The notes under the pieces were generated by a model. The model had not been told where the DNA came from and did no database searches. It saw only the letters and a list, made by a program, of their open reading frames with translations. A program made the translations under genes and the position numbers. A DNA stretch of 64,000 bases. Origin: Phaeobacter inhibens DSM 16374. GTDB taxonomy: Bacteria; Pseudomonadota; Alphaproteobacteria; Rhodobacterales; Rhodobacteraceae. The stretch lies in the NCBI RefSeq assembly GCF_000473105.1, contig NZ_KI421498.1:868001-932000 (forward strand). Direction: 5' to 3'. Below are positions 8,010 through 17,410 of this stretch, piece by piece. Position 1 is the first letter of the stretch, and each line of letters opens with the position of its first letter.

Positions 8010-8840
8010 TTAGCCCCCCAAGAAGGATTTGCGTACTTCGGGATCTGCGAGCAGTTCCTGACCGGTGCCGGTATAGGCATTGCGCCCCTGTACCAGCACA
8101 TAGCCTTTGTCCGCGATCTCAAGCGCTTGTTTGGCGTTCTGTTCGACCATCAGGATCGGCAGCCCGGTACGGGCAACCTCGATGATGCGGTCGAACAGCT
8201 CATCCATCACGATGGGGGAGACGCCCGCCGTCGGCTCATCCAGCATCAGCACCTTCGGCTTGGTCATCAGCGCGCGGCCCACGGCCACCTGTTGGCGCTG
8301 CCCGCCGGACAGCTCACCAGCGGGCTGGTTGCGTTTCTCACGCAGGATCGGAAACAGCTCATAGACCTGCTCCATCGTGTCAGAGAAATCATCGGTGCGG
8401 ATAAACGCGCCCATTTCCAGGTTCTCTTCCACCGTCATTGAGGTGAAGATATTGCTGGTCTGGGGTACAAATCCCATGCCCTTCACCACGCGGTCCTGCG
8501 GAGTAAGCTGGGTGATATCCTCACCGTCCAGGCGCACAGCACCAGAGCGGACATCCAGCATGCCAAAGACAGCTTTCATCGCGGTGGATTTGCCGGCACC
8601 GTTGGGACCAACGATCACCGCAATCTCCCCCTTGTCGACGGCAATCGTACAATCATGCAGAATGTCCGGACCCTTGCCGTAGCCGCCGGTCATGGTGTCG
8701 CCAATCAGGAACGGTCCGCCATCGACCTTCGTTGTTGGCCCACTTTTGCTATGCGCTGGTTGCATCGTCCCAGCTCCATGCGCGTTGGTGATCGAGGCGT
8801 CGCGATTGCCGTGATCATTCTGGTAGGGGTTATCGCTCAT
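8010..8840 (-). CDS. livF: Branched-chain amino-acid/amide ABC transporter ATP-binding protein LivF
   Basis: A 276-residue ABC ATPase. Walker A GPNGAGKST lies near residue 80, the signature is LSGGQRQQVAVGRAL and Walker B is VLMLDEPTAGVSP. The first ~45 residues form a hydrophilic extension rich in Asn/Asp/Gly that is absent from standard ~235-residue LivF; an internal start would remove it, but no better ribosome site is seen inside. It overlaps the upstream livG by 4 bases and is followed by livH after 3 bases. It hydrolyses ATP on the cytoplasmic face together with LivG. Confidence 0.88.
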   Translation of the reverse strand: MSDNPYQNDHGNRDASITNAHGAGTMQPAHSKSGPTTKVDGGPFLIGDTMTGGYGKGPDILHDCTIAVDKGEIAVIVGPNGAGKSTAMKAVFGMLDVRSGAVRLDGEDITQLTPQDRVVKGMGFVPQTSNIFTSMTVEENLEMGAFIRTDDFSDTMEQVYELFPILREKRNQPAGELSGGQRQQVAVGRALMTKPKVLMLDEPTAGVSPIVMDELFDRIIEVARTGLPILMVEQNAKQALEIADKGYVLVQGRNAYTGTGQELLADPEVRKSFLGG

Positions 8841-9625
8841 GCGCCCGCCTCCAGTTTGTCTTTGTTTTTCAGACCGGTGCCGAGGTAGGCTTCGATCACC
8901 TGTTCATTGGCCTTGATCTCGCCCAATGTGCCCTGTGCCAGCTTCTTGCCTTCGGCCATGCAGATGACCGGATCGCAGAGGCGGCCGATGAACTCCATGT
9001 CGTGTTCGATCACAACAAAGGTATAGCCGCGCTCCTCGTTGAGGCGCTTGATCGCGTCGGCAATCGTATACAGCAGCGTGCGGTTCACGCCGGCGCCGAC
9101 CTCATCCAGAAACACGATCTTGGCATCGACCATCATGGTCCGGCCCAGCTCCAGCAGCTTCTTCTGGCCACCAGAAACCTGTCCGGCCTTCAGATCTGCG
9201 ATATGGCTGATGGTCAGGAATTCCAGCACCTCATCGGCCTTGGCCCGCAGCGCGCGTTCCTCATCAGCGATGCGTTTGCGCCCGAACCAAGTGTTCCACA
9301 GGCTTTCGCCCGATTGGCTTCCCGGAACCATCATCAGGTTTTCGCGGCAAGTCATCGACGCAAATTCATGCGCGATCTGGAAGGTGCGCAGCAATCCCTT
9401 GTGAAACAACTCATGCGGCGGCAGTCCGGTGATATCCTCACCATCCATGGTTACCCGCCCCGAGGTAGGGGGTAGAACGCCCGCAATTACGTTGAAAAGA
9501 GTGGTCTTTCCCGCGCCGTTTGGCCCGATCAAACCGGTTATGGAGCCCTTAGCGATTTCCAGCGATGCGCCATCAACCGCGTGGAACCCGCCGAAGTGCT
9601 TGTGCAAGTCCTCGACGACGATCAT
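8837..9625 (-). CDS. livG: Branched-chain amino-acid/amide ABC transporter ATP-binding protein LivG
   Basis: A 262-residue ABC ATPase of the LivG type: Walker A GPNGAGKTT near residue 35, signature VSGGQKKLLELGRTM, Walker B KIVFLDEVGAGVN. The Walker B region reads DEVGAG where most LivG proteins have DEPxAG, a change also tolerated in related importers. It is the first gene after the binding-protein gene, separated from it by about 100 bases that contain a GC-rich hairpin, and overlaps livF by 4 bases. Confidence 0.9.
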   Translation of the reverse strand: MIVVEDLHKHFGGFHAVDGASLEIAKGSITGLIGPNGAGKTTLFNVIAGVLPPTSGRVTMDGEDITGLPPHELFHKGLLRTFQIAHEFASMTCRENLMMVPGSQSGESLWNTWFGRKRIADEERALRAKADEVLEFLTISHIADLKAGQVSGGQKKLLELGRTMMVDAKIVFLDEVGAGVNRTLLYTIADAIKRLNEERGYTFVVIEHDMEFIGRLCDPVICMAEGKKLAQGTLGEIKANEQVIEAYLGTGLKNKDKLEAGA

Positions 9626-9672
9626 GTCATTTCATCCCCCACCGTCTTTTTGACGGCTTTTGAATTTGGAAC

Positions 9673-9693
9673 AGCCCGGGCAGAACCCGGGCT
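9673..9693 (-). promoter_or_regulatory. Intercistronic hairpin between binding-protein gene and livG
   Basis: Perfect 8-bp stem AGCCCGGG / CCCGGGCT around a 5-base loop, without a T-run on the minus strand. Such stems after a periplasmic-binding-protein gene usually protect its message or partly stop transcription, giving more binding protein than membrane and ATPase subunits. Confidence 0.6.
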
Positions 9694-9724
9694 GATCATC
9701 TTGGTTTGATCCGGTATTAAGGGA

Positions 9725-10918
9725 TCAGCGGAATTTCACGGTGGCGTTGGCACCGTCCTTGACTTCGATCTCACGATAGGAGCCTGCGCTCTCACCGGGG
9801 CCGATCAGCTCCACGCCGGTGGCACCTTCATAGTCGATGTCGCCACCGTTCGCGAGGATCTCAAGCGCCTTGCCCAGCTCACCGGGGTTGATTTTCTCAC
9901 CCGGTGCGTTCGCCACTTCAAGGATCTTGGAGCCATAGTCGGCCGGATCTTTGGAGTTCGCGGCCTGCATGGCCAGCATGAAGAGTGCCGCCGCATCATA
10001 GCTTTCCGGCGAATAGGCGGAGGTGCCGTCAAAACCTGCGGCTTTTGCCAGTTCAGCATAGATGGCAGCGCCTTCGCTGTCGGAGCCTGCGATCTGGCCA
10101 AAGGAGCCATCAAGGTCCGACCCGATGTTCTTGGGCAGGGAGTCACCGATCATACCGCCGGGCAGACCGAAGGTGTCATACGCGCCGGAGTCCAGCGAGG
10201 CCTGAATGATGCCCAGACCGCCCTGGTCCAGATAGCCGGCCACAACCAGAATATCGCCACCGGCGGATGCCAGCGCCGCAACTTCTGCAGAATAGTCGCC
10301 TTTGCCATCCTCATGCGCAGTCACGATGGTGACTTCGCCGCCGACTTCCTCAAAGGACGATTTGATCGCGTCGGCCAGACCCTTACCGTAGTCGTTGTTG
10401 GTGTAGGTCAGCGCGATGGAGTTGATGCCACGCTCTTTCAGCACTTCTGCCATGACCTGGCCTTCGCGGGCGTCAGACGGCGATGTGCGGAAGAACAGGT
10501 CATTGTCTTCCATCGAGGACAGGCCCGGCGAGGTGGCGGAGGGCGAGATCATCACCATGCCGTTCGGAATGGCAACGTTCTGCAGGATCGCGCCGGTCAC
10601 ACCGGAGCAGTCACCGCCGATGATGCCGTTCACGCCGTCAGCGATCAGTTTTTCGCCATTCGCGGTGGACAGACCATTGTCGATGCAGCCGGTGTCCGCG
10701 CGCACAGGGGTGACAGTGGCGGAGTCAAGCAGCTTGCCAGATTTGGTGACCTCTTCCATCGCCAGTTCGGCGCCCGCACCCATGGCAGGGGCCAGCGATT
10801 CAATCGGGCCGGTAAAGCCGAGAAGCACGCCCAGTTTCACTTCCTTGGCGTGGCCACCTGCAAATGCGGTGCCAGCAGTCAGGGCGGCGGCGGCTGTGGC
10901 CATCATCAGTTTTTTCAT
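9725..10918 (-). CDS. ABC transporter substrate-binding protein (LivK/Peripla_BP_6 type)
   Basis: A 397-residue periplasmic binding protein with signal peptide MKKLMMATAAAALTAGTAFA and the type 1 periplasmic-binding fold seen in VKLGVLLGFTGPIESLAPAM, IIGGDCSGVTGAIL, and LTYTNNDYGKGLADAI. It captures the solute and delivers it to LivHM. The ATG at 10918 is chosen over one 15 bases upstream because GGGAG lies 8 bases before it and MKK begins a classic signal peptide. It is the first gene of the liv transcript. The Asp/Asn-rich pocket region is compatible with an amino acid or amide ligand, but the ligand cannot be assigned. Confidence 0.9.
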   Translation of the reverse strand: MKKLMMATAAAALTAGTAFAGGHAKEVKLGVLLGFTGPIESLAPAMGAGAELAMEEVTKSGKLLDSATVTPVRADTGCIDNGLSTANGEKLIADGVNGIIGGDCSGVTGAILQNVAIPNGMVMISPSATSPGLSSMEDNDLFFRTSPSDAREGQVMAEVLKERGINSIALTYTNNDYGKGLADAIKSSFEEVGGEVTIVTAHEDGKGDYSAEVAALASAGGDILVVAGYLDQGGLGIIQASLDSGAYDTFGLPGGMIGDSLPKNIGSDLDGSFGQIAGSDSEGAAIYAELAKAAGFDGTSAYSPESYDAAALFMLAMQAANSKDPADYGSKILEVANAPGEKINPGELGKALEILANGGDIDYEGATGVELIGPGESAGSYREIEVKDGANATVKFR

Positions 10919-11399
10919 TTTTGAAACTCCCATTTGTTGGAACTTATTTGTTCAAATCGGACCCTAGGCAAGCACGCCAAAAAAGAAAAGGCCTCTAGCG
11001 CCAACACTCGACAGGTTTTTTGGTGTGTTCGGTGACAATAGAATGTTCACAGCCACATACGCAGAAGAGCGGTTGCGCAGCTCCACCAGAGAGATAACCA
11101 GCCAACTTTCATTGACGTCACAAGCGCCCACGCCAGCGTCGTTTTCCGCGCTGAGGCCCGCTGAAATTGGGTCAGATGCAAAACCGTGCTAGTCTTTGTT
11201 AAGGCGCCCTTTACCAGAGCAACAAGGGCGCATGGCCGATGGTTTGAACGAGAGGCGACTGCAGATGACAAGGCCCGCTATTCGAATAATCCAAATCTGT
11301 CATTCATGTATATATCCCGGTCGATCTTCGGCGGCTGCGCTGAAGCGTTCTCCCATCCCACTTGCCGGGCGCAGGTTGTCCGGTCGCAAGGACAGCGTC
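10919..11399. other. Divergent intergenic region, liv operon / sugar dehydrogenase
   Basis: About 480 bases between the divergently transcribed liv binding-protein gene and the PQQ-type dehydrogenase gene. It must hold both promoters, but I see no convincing -35/-10 pair. A GCGCCCT/AGGGCGC stem with a 14-base loop lies at 11204-11231. The dehydrogenase frame stays open upstream to about 11196, but that part lacks a signal-peptide character and is judged untranslated. Confidence 0.4.
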
Positions 11400-12503
11400 A
11401 TGTCGTGGCTTGCCAAGTTCACCTCTGGCGCGGCACTGCTACTGACGCTCGCGACAGGGGCATCAGCGGAGGCGCTGACCAGCAGTCAGGGCGCGCTGCG
11501 CATCGAGAAAATGGCGCAGGGGCTGGATATTCCCTGGGGCTTCGACTTTCTCCCCGATGGTTCGGTGCTGATCACAGAGCGGACCGGCAACCTCCTCCTC
11601 CTGCGCGACGGCCACCTGACGCGGATCAAGGGAACGCCGAAGGTGGGCGATCAGGGGCAGGGTGGTTTGCTTGACGTAATGGTACCCAGAACCTTCGCCA
11701 AAACCCGGCGGATATACCTAACCTATGCAAAACGGGTTGGACGCGGTTCTGCAACTGCCGTCGCCACCGGCCAACTGGCCCGGCGCAACACTCAATTGCA
11801 GGGGCTGCGGGATATCTTTGTTGCCGCGCCAGCCGTCAGCAGCGGCCGCCATTTTGGATCGCGACTGGCCGAGGGGCCCGATGGCCATATCTATGTCACG
11901 CTTGGGGATCGCGGCGACCGTCAATCAGCGCAGGTTTTGGCATCGCATCAGGGCAGCATTCTACGGCTAACGCCCGAAGGCTCCGCACCACGCAGCAATC
12001 CCCTGACCAAACGCCGCGGCGCCCAGCCCGAGATCTGGTCTTATGGGCACCGCAATCCGCAGGGGTTGACCTTTGCCGCCGATGGCAGCCTTTGGTCGGT
12101 CGAACACGGCGCCCGTGGCGGAGATGAGGTCAACCGCATCGAAAAGGGAGCCAACTATGGCTGGCCGATCATCTCTTACGGGCGGCATTATTCCGGGCTG
12201 ACAATTGGCGAAGGCACCGAAAAACCGGGCCTGAAACAGCCCCAGTACTATTGGGATCCCTCGATCGCGCCCTCCAATCTGCTGGTCTACTCAGGCAAGA
12301 TGTGGCCCGACTGGCGTGGCGACATCTTCGTCGGTTCGCTAAAATTCGACTACATCGCGCGCCTGTCGGGCTCCCCGCTGAAAGAAGTGGAGCAAGTCAA
12401 AGGCGAGCAAACCGGCCGTATCCGCGACCTGCGCGAGGCCCCGGATGGCAGTATCTGGTTTGCCTCGGAAACCGATGGCGCAATTTACCGACTGTCACGC
12501 TGA
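11400..12503 (+). CDS. PQQ-dependent sugar dehydrogenase, soluble GDH-type beta-propeller
   Basis: A 367-residue exported protein of the GSDH family (glucose/sorbosone dehydrogenase, YliI-like). The N terminus is a signal peptide ending GASA, followed by the six-bladed propeller landmarks GLDIPWGFDFLPDGSVLITER, KVGDQGQGGLLDV, YGHRNPQGLTF and EHGARGGDEVNRI. Such enzymes oxidise aldose sugars in the periplasm using PQQ. The ATG at 11400, preceded by AAGGA, is preferred because it places the signal peptide at the N terminus. The gene stands alone and converges with a GlxA-type regulator only 28 bases away, without a clear terminator between them. Confidence 0.85.
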   Translation: MSWLAKFTSGAALLLTLATGASAEALTSSQGALRIEKMAQGLDIPWGFDFLPDGSVLITERTGNLLLLRDGHLTRIKGTPKVGDQGQGGLLDVMVPRTFAKTRRIYLTYAKRVGRGSATAVATGQLARRNTQLQGLRDIFVAAPAVSSGRHFGSRLAEGPDGHIYVTLGDRGDRQSAQVLASHQGSILRLTPEGSAPRSNPLTKRRGAQPEIWSYGHRNPQGLTFAADGSLWSVEHGARGGDEVNRIEKGANYGWPIISYGRHYSGLTIGEGTEKPGLKQPQYYWDPSIAPSNLLVYSGKMWPDWRGDIFVGSLKFDYIARLSGSPLKEVEQVKGEQTGRIRDLREAPDGSIWFASETDGAIYRLSR

Positions 12504-12531
12504 TAGGCGCCGCCTTAGGTGTATTGGTGGA

Positions 12532-13536
12532 TCACACCGCGGGCGGTGCCGACTTGCTGCCCCGCTCACGGTATGGCGTGGTGTCATAGTGGGCGCGATA
12601 GCATTTTGAGAAATGCGACGGCGACGCGAACCCACAGGCAAGTGCCACGTTGATCACGCTCATATCGGTCTGCATCAACAGGTTACGTGCCTTCTGCAAC
12701 CGCAGCTCCATGTAGTACCGCTTTGGCGAGCGGTTCAGGTAGCGGCGGAACAGCCGCTCAAGCTGTCGGGTCGACATGCCCACGTTCTGCGCCAGGATCG
12801 ATGGGCTAATCGGCTCTTCGATATTGGCCTCCATCATCTGAATCACCATGGAGAGTTTGGGGTGCCGCACGCCGATCCGCGTGGGAATCGACAGGCGCTG
12901 AGTGTCCTGGTCGGTGCGAATCGACGAATAGATCAGCTGGTCGGCGACGGAATTGGCGATATCCTCACCATGATCGCTGGCGATCAGCTTCAGCATCAGG
13001 TCAATGGAGGAGGTCCCGCCCGCCGTCGACATCCGGTTGCCATCGATGACAAACACCGACTTGGTAAGCTCAACCTCGTCGAATTCCTCATTGAAACTAT
13101 CAGCGTTTTCCCAGTGAATCGTCGCCCGTTTGCCATCCAGCAATCCCGCGCGCGCCAGCGAATAGGAGGCGGTGCACAAGCCCCCGATCTTCAGCCCCTT
13201 GCGGGCCTCGCGGCGCAGCCAGGACAGAAGCTTTTTCGTGGTGGCGTCCTGCACCGAAATGCCGGAACACAACAGAATTGTGTCATCGCGCTGCAACTCC
13301 ACCAGATCATCATCAACCTGAAAGGATGTTCCTGCCGAACAACTCACCGTACGACCACCCTCAGCAAGCAATGTCCAGGTGTACACCTCGCGCCCCATCA
13401 TCCGGTTCGCAATCCGCAGGCATTCCAGCGCAGAGGCAAACGACAGCATGGAAAAACTATCCAGCAAAACAAAGGCATAACGTCGAATTTGGGGGCCAGT
13501 GGCCGGGCTTGTCGTGGGCTTGCTTTGCGTCCGCAT
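12532..13536 (-). CDS. GlxA family AraC-type transcriptional regulator
   Basis: A 334-residue protein with an N-terminal class I glutamine amidotransferase-like (DJ-1/PfpI) domain (about 20-200, including GGLCTASYSLARAGLLDGKRAT and a STAGGTSSIDLM segment) and a C-terminal AraC helix-turn-helix domain (about 225-325, LAQNVGMSTRQLERLFRRY and ALACGFASPSHFSKCYRAHY). Relatives include the choline/betaine/carnitine regulators GbdR and CdhR. Here no betaine catabolic genes are adjacent, so the effector is unknown. The gene is transcribed divergently from the DAHP synthase gene. Confidence 0.85.
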   Translation of the reverse strand: MRTQSKPTTSPATGPQIRRYAFVLLDSFSMLSFASALECLRIANRMMGREVYTWTLLAEGGRTVSCSAGTSFQVDDDLVELQRDDTILLCSGISVQDATTKKLLSWLRREARKGLKIGGLCTASYSLARAGLLDGKRATIHWENADSFNEEFDEVELTKSVFVIDGNRMSTAGGTSSIDLMLKLIASDHGEDIANSVADQLIYSSIRTDQDTQRLSIPTRIGVRHPKLSMVIQMMEANIEEPISPSILAQNVGMSTRQLERLFRRYLNRSPKRYYMELRLQKARNLLMQTDMSVINVALACGFASPSHFSKCYRAHYDTTPYRERGSKSAPPAV

Positions 13537-13716
13537 GGCCAGCGTCCTTATTCAAAATATCTGTTTTTCGCAAAGCCGGTTTTTGCGAAATTCGGGCACC
13601 GTGTTCACAGCTTCGCGGTGTCGTCAAGACTTTGCAAATCTAAACTGGTCAGCGCGGGTGCGATTTCGTATAGATGTCCCTCGTTAACCTAAGACCTCTT
13701 ATGCGGAGACACAGCT

Positions 13717-15087
13717 ATGAGTGAGTGGCAAAAATCGACCTGGCGCCAGAAACCGCGGGTGCAAATGCCAGATTATACCAACGCCGACGCGCTGTCGGCT
13801 GTTGAGGCTCAGCTGTCCAAGTATCCGCCATTGGTATTTGCAGGTGAAGCGCGTCGGTTGAAACAGCACCTCGGTGCTGCGGGCCGGGGTGAGGCATTTC
13901 TGCTGCAGGGCGGCGACTGCGCCGAGAGCTTTGACCAGTTCAGCGCCGACGCCATCCGCGATACCTTCAAGGTGATGCTGCAGATGGCGATGGTGCTGAC
14001 CTATGGTGCCAAGGTGCCGGTGATCAAGGTGGGGCGCATGGCGGGCCAGTTCGCCAAGCCTCGCAGCGCGCCAACCGAAACCGTGAATGGCGTGGAACTG
14101 CCCAGCTACCGCGGGGATATCATCAACGATCTGGCCTTCACCGAAACATCGCGTGTGCCCGATCCACAGCGTATGCTGCAAGCCTACACCCAGGCGGCGG
14201 CAACTGTGAACCTGATCCGGGCGTTTTCGACCGGCGGCTATGCCGATGTGAATCAGGTCCATGCCTGGACCCTGGGTTTCACCGAGGGTGAGAAGGCAGA
14301 AAGCTACCGTGAAATGGCGAATCGGATCACCGACACGCTCGACTTCATGAAAGCTGCCGGCATCAACAACGACACCGCCCATACGTTGCAGTCGGTGGAA
14401 TTCTACACCAGCCACGAAGGTCTGTTGCTGGAATATGAAGAGGCGCTGACCCGTCTGGACTCCACCTCCGGCAAATGGCTGGCTGGCTCCGGCCATATGC
14501 TTTGGATCGGCGATCGTACCCGTCAACCCGACGGCGCACATGTCGAATTCTGCCGTGGCGTTCAAAACCCGATTGGTCTGAAATGTGGCCCGACCACCAC
14601 CGCCGAAGATTTGAAGGTGCTGATGGCCAAGCTGAACCCCGAAAACGAAGAGGGGCGTCTGACCCTGATCGCGCGGTTCGGTGCAGGCAAGGCCGGTGAA
14701 CACCTGCCGCGCTTGATCAAGGCGGTTCAGGACGAAGGCGCCAAGGTGACCTGGGTCTGCGATCCGATGCACGGCAACACCATCAAATCCTCCTCCGGCT
14801 ATAAAACCCGGCCGTTTGAAAGCGTGCTGCGTGAGGTCCGTGACTTCTTTGCGATCCACACCGCAGAGGGCACAATCCCGGGCGGTGTGCATTTCGAGAT
14901 GACCGGTCAGGATGTCACCGAATGTACCGGTGGCGTGCGTGCGGTTACAGACGAGGATCTGAGCGACCGCTATCACACGGCCTGCGATCCGCGCCTGAAC
15001 GCCAGCCAATCGCTGGAGCTGGCCTTCCTCGTGGCAGAAGAAGTGTCGCAGCTGCGTGCCCGCACCTCTGAGCGCCAGGTTGGCTGA
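13717..15087 (+). CDS. aroG: 3-deoxy-7-phosphoheptulonate synthase, class II
   Basis: A 456-residue plant-type (class II) DAHP synthase that condenses phosphoenolpyruvate with erythrose 4-phosphate, the first step of the shikimate pathway. The family motifs are clear: [11 protein letters not shown] with the metal-binding Cys, [14 protein letters not shown], and [11 protein letters not shown]. Length matches the class. It is a single gene ending at a strong terminator. Aromatic feedback inhibition is usual in this class, but the allosteric inserts of the mycobacterial enzyme are not obvious. Symbols aroF, aroG and aroH are used inconsistently for class II enzymes. Confidence 0.93.
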   Translation: MSEWQKSTWRQKPRVQMPDYTNADALSAVEAQLSKYPPLVFAGEARRLKQHLGAAGRGEAFLLQGGDCAESFDQFSADAIRDTFKVMLQMAMVLTYGAKVPVIKVGRMAGQFAKPRSAPTETVNGVELPSYRGDIINDLAFTETSRVPDPQRMLQAYTQAAATVNLIRAFSTGGYADVNQVHAWTLGFTEGEKAESYREMANRITDTLDFMKAAGINNDTAHTLQSVEFYTSHEGLLLEYEEALTRLDSTSGKWLAGSGHMLWIGDRTRQPDGAHVEFCRGVQNPIGLKCGPTTTAEDLKVLMAKLNPENEEGRLTLIARFGAGKAGEHLPRLIKAVQDEGAKVTWVCDPMHGNTIKSSSGYKTRPFESVLREVRDFFAIHTAEGTIPGGVHFEMTGQDVTECTGGVRAVTDEDLSDRYHTACDPRLNASQSLELAFLVAEEVSQLRARTSERQVG

Positions 15088-15139
15088 TCCTGTTTCTGGC
15101 GATATCCAACGACGGGGATCGCCAGTCTAAAACGACCAA

Positions 15140-15170
15140 CCCTCATCCCGGATCGGGGTGAGGGTTTTTT
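15140..15170 (+). terminator. Rho-independent terminator after DAHP synthase
   Basis: 10-bp stem (15140-15149 with 15155-15164, one G-U pair), 5-base loop and a run of six T. Confidence 0.88.
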
Positions 15171-15273
15171 ATTTTCAACCACTTACCTGACGTTCCTCAT
15201 GTCGCTCCAAGCCGTTGGGTGACATCCATGCAAACACGGGAGGACTACAGTTCAGGCCGCAAAAAACGGGAAA

Positions 15274-15299
15274 CGCCCCGGACCTTCTGTCGCGGGGCG
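15274..15299 (-). terminator. Probable terminator of the PAS-domain gene
   Basis: CGCCCCG / CGGGGCG stem with a 12-base loop; on the minus strand it is followed by TTTCCCGTTTTTT. It lies about 70 bases after the stop of the minus-strand PAS gene. The T-run is interrupted, so the call is moderate. Confidence 0.55.
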
Positions 15300-15368
15300 C
15301 TTGCTTTCTAGCTATGTCCAGTAGCGCGAAAGTAACTCGGAATATTATGGTATTGAGAAGGCCGTAAT

Positions 15369-16226
15369 TCAGTCCTTGCTGACAATCAGACGCAGGTGGC
15401 TGCCGCGCTTCTTGGATTTTTCCTCAGCCTGTTCCGCCGCAGGGGCTGCCGGTGTCTCATTCGACATCTGGCGGCTGCGCTCAATCAGGGCACGGGCCTC
15501 GGTCATGACAGTAGGTTCGCGCTCAAACCGCGCCTGCGTTTCAGCAAAACCGGGGTTCGGCGTATTGACGTCCTTCGCCGCAGGTACCGGGGCTGCAGGT
15601 TTCACCGGTGCGGCCTGATCTGCTGCGCGCGGCTTCGCCTTGAAGGGCGCATCGCCGGTCGGGCTGACCTGACGGATCTGTGTTTCAGTTACCGAGAACC
15701 GCTGCGAGGTTCCAGTCGGATTGCCTTCAGAGATGAAGACCCCAAGCGCCCGACTGACATCTCCCAGATCGCTGCGCAAAGGCAGCAGCAACATACGCGC
15801 CTCGCGGGCACCGCGCAGGCGGTTGTTTTCGGTCTGCAAGGTCAGCTCGATAATGGCAGGCGTGTCGAACATCGTCTCCAGCGCCGCGCTGACCTGTTTG
15901 CGGGCCGCCGGGGTGAAAAACGCAGTGATTGGCATCCCGCGCACTTCCATACCGGCCATTTCGTTAACCCGCTGGCCAGCGAGACGAAAACGAGCGATGC
16001 CGGGAGCGATCCGCTCCAGAATGAAGGTCTGAGGAAGGATGTTTTCCAGCCCACGCGGATCGATCTGCGACCGGCTGGGAATATCGTCGCCACGGCGCAG
16101 AGCTGTCCAGTAAGCCTCCGCCTGTCGCATGGGCGACAGCGATCCCGCTGCGCGGAAGCGATCCATTGCCACAACCTTGGTTTGACCTTCGGTCTGATTG
16201 TTATCTTTGCGGCCGCCAAAAAACAT
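15369..16226 (-). CDS. PAS-domain protein (PAS_5 type), function unknown
   Basis: A 285-residue cytoplasmic protein. Residues about 30-175 match the PAS_5-type domain found in alphaproteobacterial proteins of the form AYWTALRRGDDIPSRSQIDPRGLE followed by FILERIAPGIARFRLAGQRVNEMAGMEVRGMPI; the rest is a Pro/Ala-rich linker and a charged, basic C-terminal tail. No kinase, cyclase or HTH output domain is present. The ATG at 16226 is chosen because GAGG lies 9 bases upstream; longer versions add a poorly conserved-looking extension. A perfect CtrA-type site lies about 130 bases upstream, suggesting cell-cycle or motility-linked expression (inference). Confidence 0.7.
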   Translation of the reverse strand: MFFGGRKDNNQTEGQTKVVAMDRFRAAGSLSPMRQAEAYWTALRRGDDIPSRSQIDPRGLENILPQTFILERIAPGIARFRLAGQRVNEMAGMEVRGMPITAFFTPAARKQVSAALETMFDTPAIIELTLQTENNRLRGAREARMLLLPLRSDLGDVSRALGVFISEGNPTGTSQRFSVTETQIRQVSPTGDAPFKAKPRAADQAAPVKPAAPVPAAKDVNTPNPGFAETQARFEREPTVMTEARALIERSRQMSNETPAAPAAEQAEEKSKKRGSHLRLIVSKD

Positions 16227-16353
16227 CGCTGTCATCCTCGCTGGATCCGGCTGGGTCATGCGCCAAGCTAAAGTTGGTTGCCTAACGATTAATGCCGAAT
16301 TGGTTATCCTGAAGTTAACATGCCACAATCTTATTCAATTTTGGACTATTTCT

Positions 16354-16369
16354 TTAATCAATGGTTAAC
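16354..16369. promoter_or_regulatory. CtrA-type binding site (TTAA-N7-TTAAC)
   Basis: TTAA (16354-16357), seven bases, then TTAAC (16365-16369), the full consensus recognised by CtrA in alphaproteobacteria. It lies in the divergent region between the PAS gene (start 16226) and yicC (start 16472). CtrA itself is not encoded here, but its phosphotransferase ChpT is at 44.1 kb. Confidence 0.6.
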
Positions 16370-16471
16370 ACTTTAGGATAGGTCCCCGCGCTTATGGACT
16401 TGTCCGCTGGCCGTTTGTAAACCTGTGGCGAGGCGAAACAGCGCCTTGGGCGCCCGGGGAGGCAGCAGACA

Positions 16472-17368
16472 ATGACCATCTATTCAATGACCGGCTTCGC
16501 CGCAGGGCAGGGCAGCACCGGGGCGCATAGCTGGTCGTGCGAATTACGCTCCGTGAATGCCAAGGGGCTAGACCTGCGCTTGCGCATCCCTGACTGGCTG
16601 GACGGGCTCGAAACCAGCCTGCGCGGGCAATTAAGCAAGGCTTTGTCGCGCGGCAATGTCTCCATGACACTGAGGATCAGCCGCAGCGAGGAGGCCGCTG
16701 CCGCCCTTCAGATCAACCAACCAGCACTGGCAACGCTGCTGACAGCCGTTGCCGAGGTAGAACGACAGGCCGCCGCCGCAGGGGTCACATTGGCACAGAC
16801 CTCTGTCGCAGATCTTCTGGCACAACGGGGCGTACTGGAGCAGGCCAGCGGCAGCGATGATCCTGCCCCCATCGTGGCCGCCCTCAGCACTGATTTTGCC
16901 ACAATCCTGTCCGACTTTGTTAACATGCGCGCCACTGAAGGGGCCGCGTTGAAAACTGTTCTGATGGACCAACTGGATCAGATCAGCACGCTGCGCAACG
17001 AGGCTGCACAACGCGCCGACGCCCGCAAGGCCGAGGTTGCCGCAACCCTGCGCAGCAATCTGGCGCGGGTGCTTGAGAACAGCGACGGCGTGGACGAAAC
17101 GCGGCTGGCACAGGAACTGGCCCTGCTGGCGGTCAAAGCGGATGTCACCGAGGAGCTGGATCGGCTGACCGCCCATGTCGCGGCTGCGCGTGAACTGCTG
17201 ACCAAGGGCGGCGCCGTCGGGCGCAAGCTGGATTTCCTGATGCAGGAATTCAACCGCGAGGCCAATACGCTCTGCTCCAAGGCGCAAAACAGCGACCTGA
17301 CTGCGGTCGGGCTTGAGCTGAAAGCGGTCATCGACCAAATGCGCGAGCAAGTCCAGAACATCGAATAA
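16472..17368 (+). CDS. yicC: YicC family endoribonuclease
   Basis: A 298-residue protein with the YicC N-terminal block SMTGFAAGQG...WSCELRSVNAKGLDLRLRIPDWLDGLE and the C-terminal DUF1732 block GRKLDFLMQEFNREANTLCSKAQN. E. coli YicC is an endoribonuclease that helps degrade small RNA targets. It is followed after 42 bases by gmk, an association seen in many proteobacteria, so yicC-gmk-gamma carbonic anhydrase is probably one transcript. Confidence 0.9.
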   Translation: MTIYSMTGFAAGQGSTGAHSWSCELRSVNAKGLDLRLRIPDWLDGLETSLRGQLSKALSRGNVSMTLRISRSEEAAAALQINQPALATLLTAVAEVERQAAAAGVTLAQTSVADLLAQRGVLEQASGSDDPAPIVAALSTDFATILSDFVNMRATEGAALKTVLMDQLDQISTLRNEAAQRADARKAEVAATLRSNLARVLENSDGVDETRLAQELALLAVKADVTEELDRLTAHVAAARELLTKGGAVGRKLDFLMQEFNREANTLCSKAQNSDLTAVGLELKAVIDQMREQVQNIE

Positions 17369-17410
17369 CGAACCAGAATAATAACGCATTAAGACAAAGG
17401 AGAGCACGCC

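Noticed and set aside
13699-15009. A 436-codon open frame on the minus strand opposite class II DAHP synthase
   Set aside because: It lies entirely antisense to an unmistakable conserved enzyme, has no ribosome site, and its translation is low-complexity His/Gln/Gly-rich, as expected from a GC-rich shadow frame.
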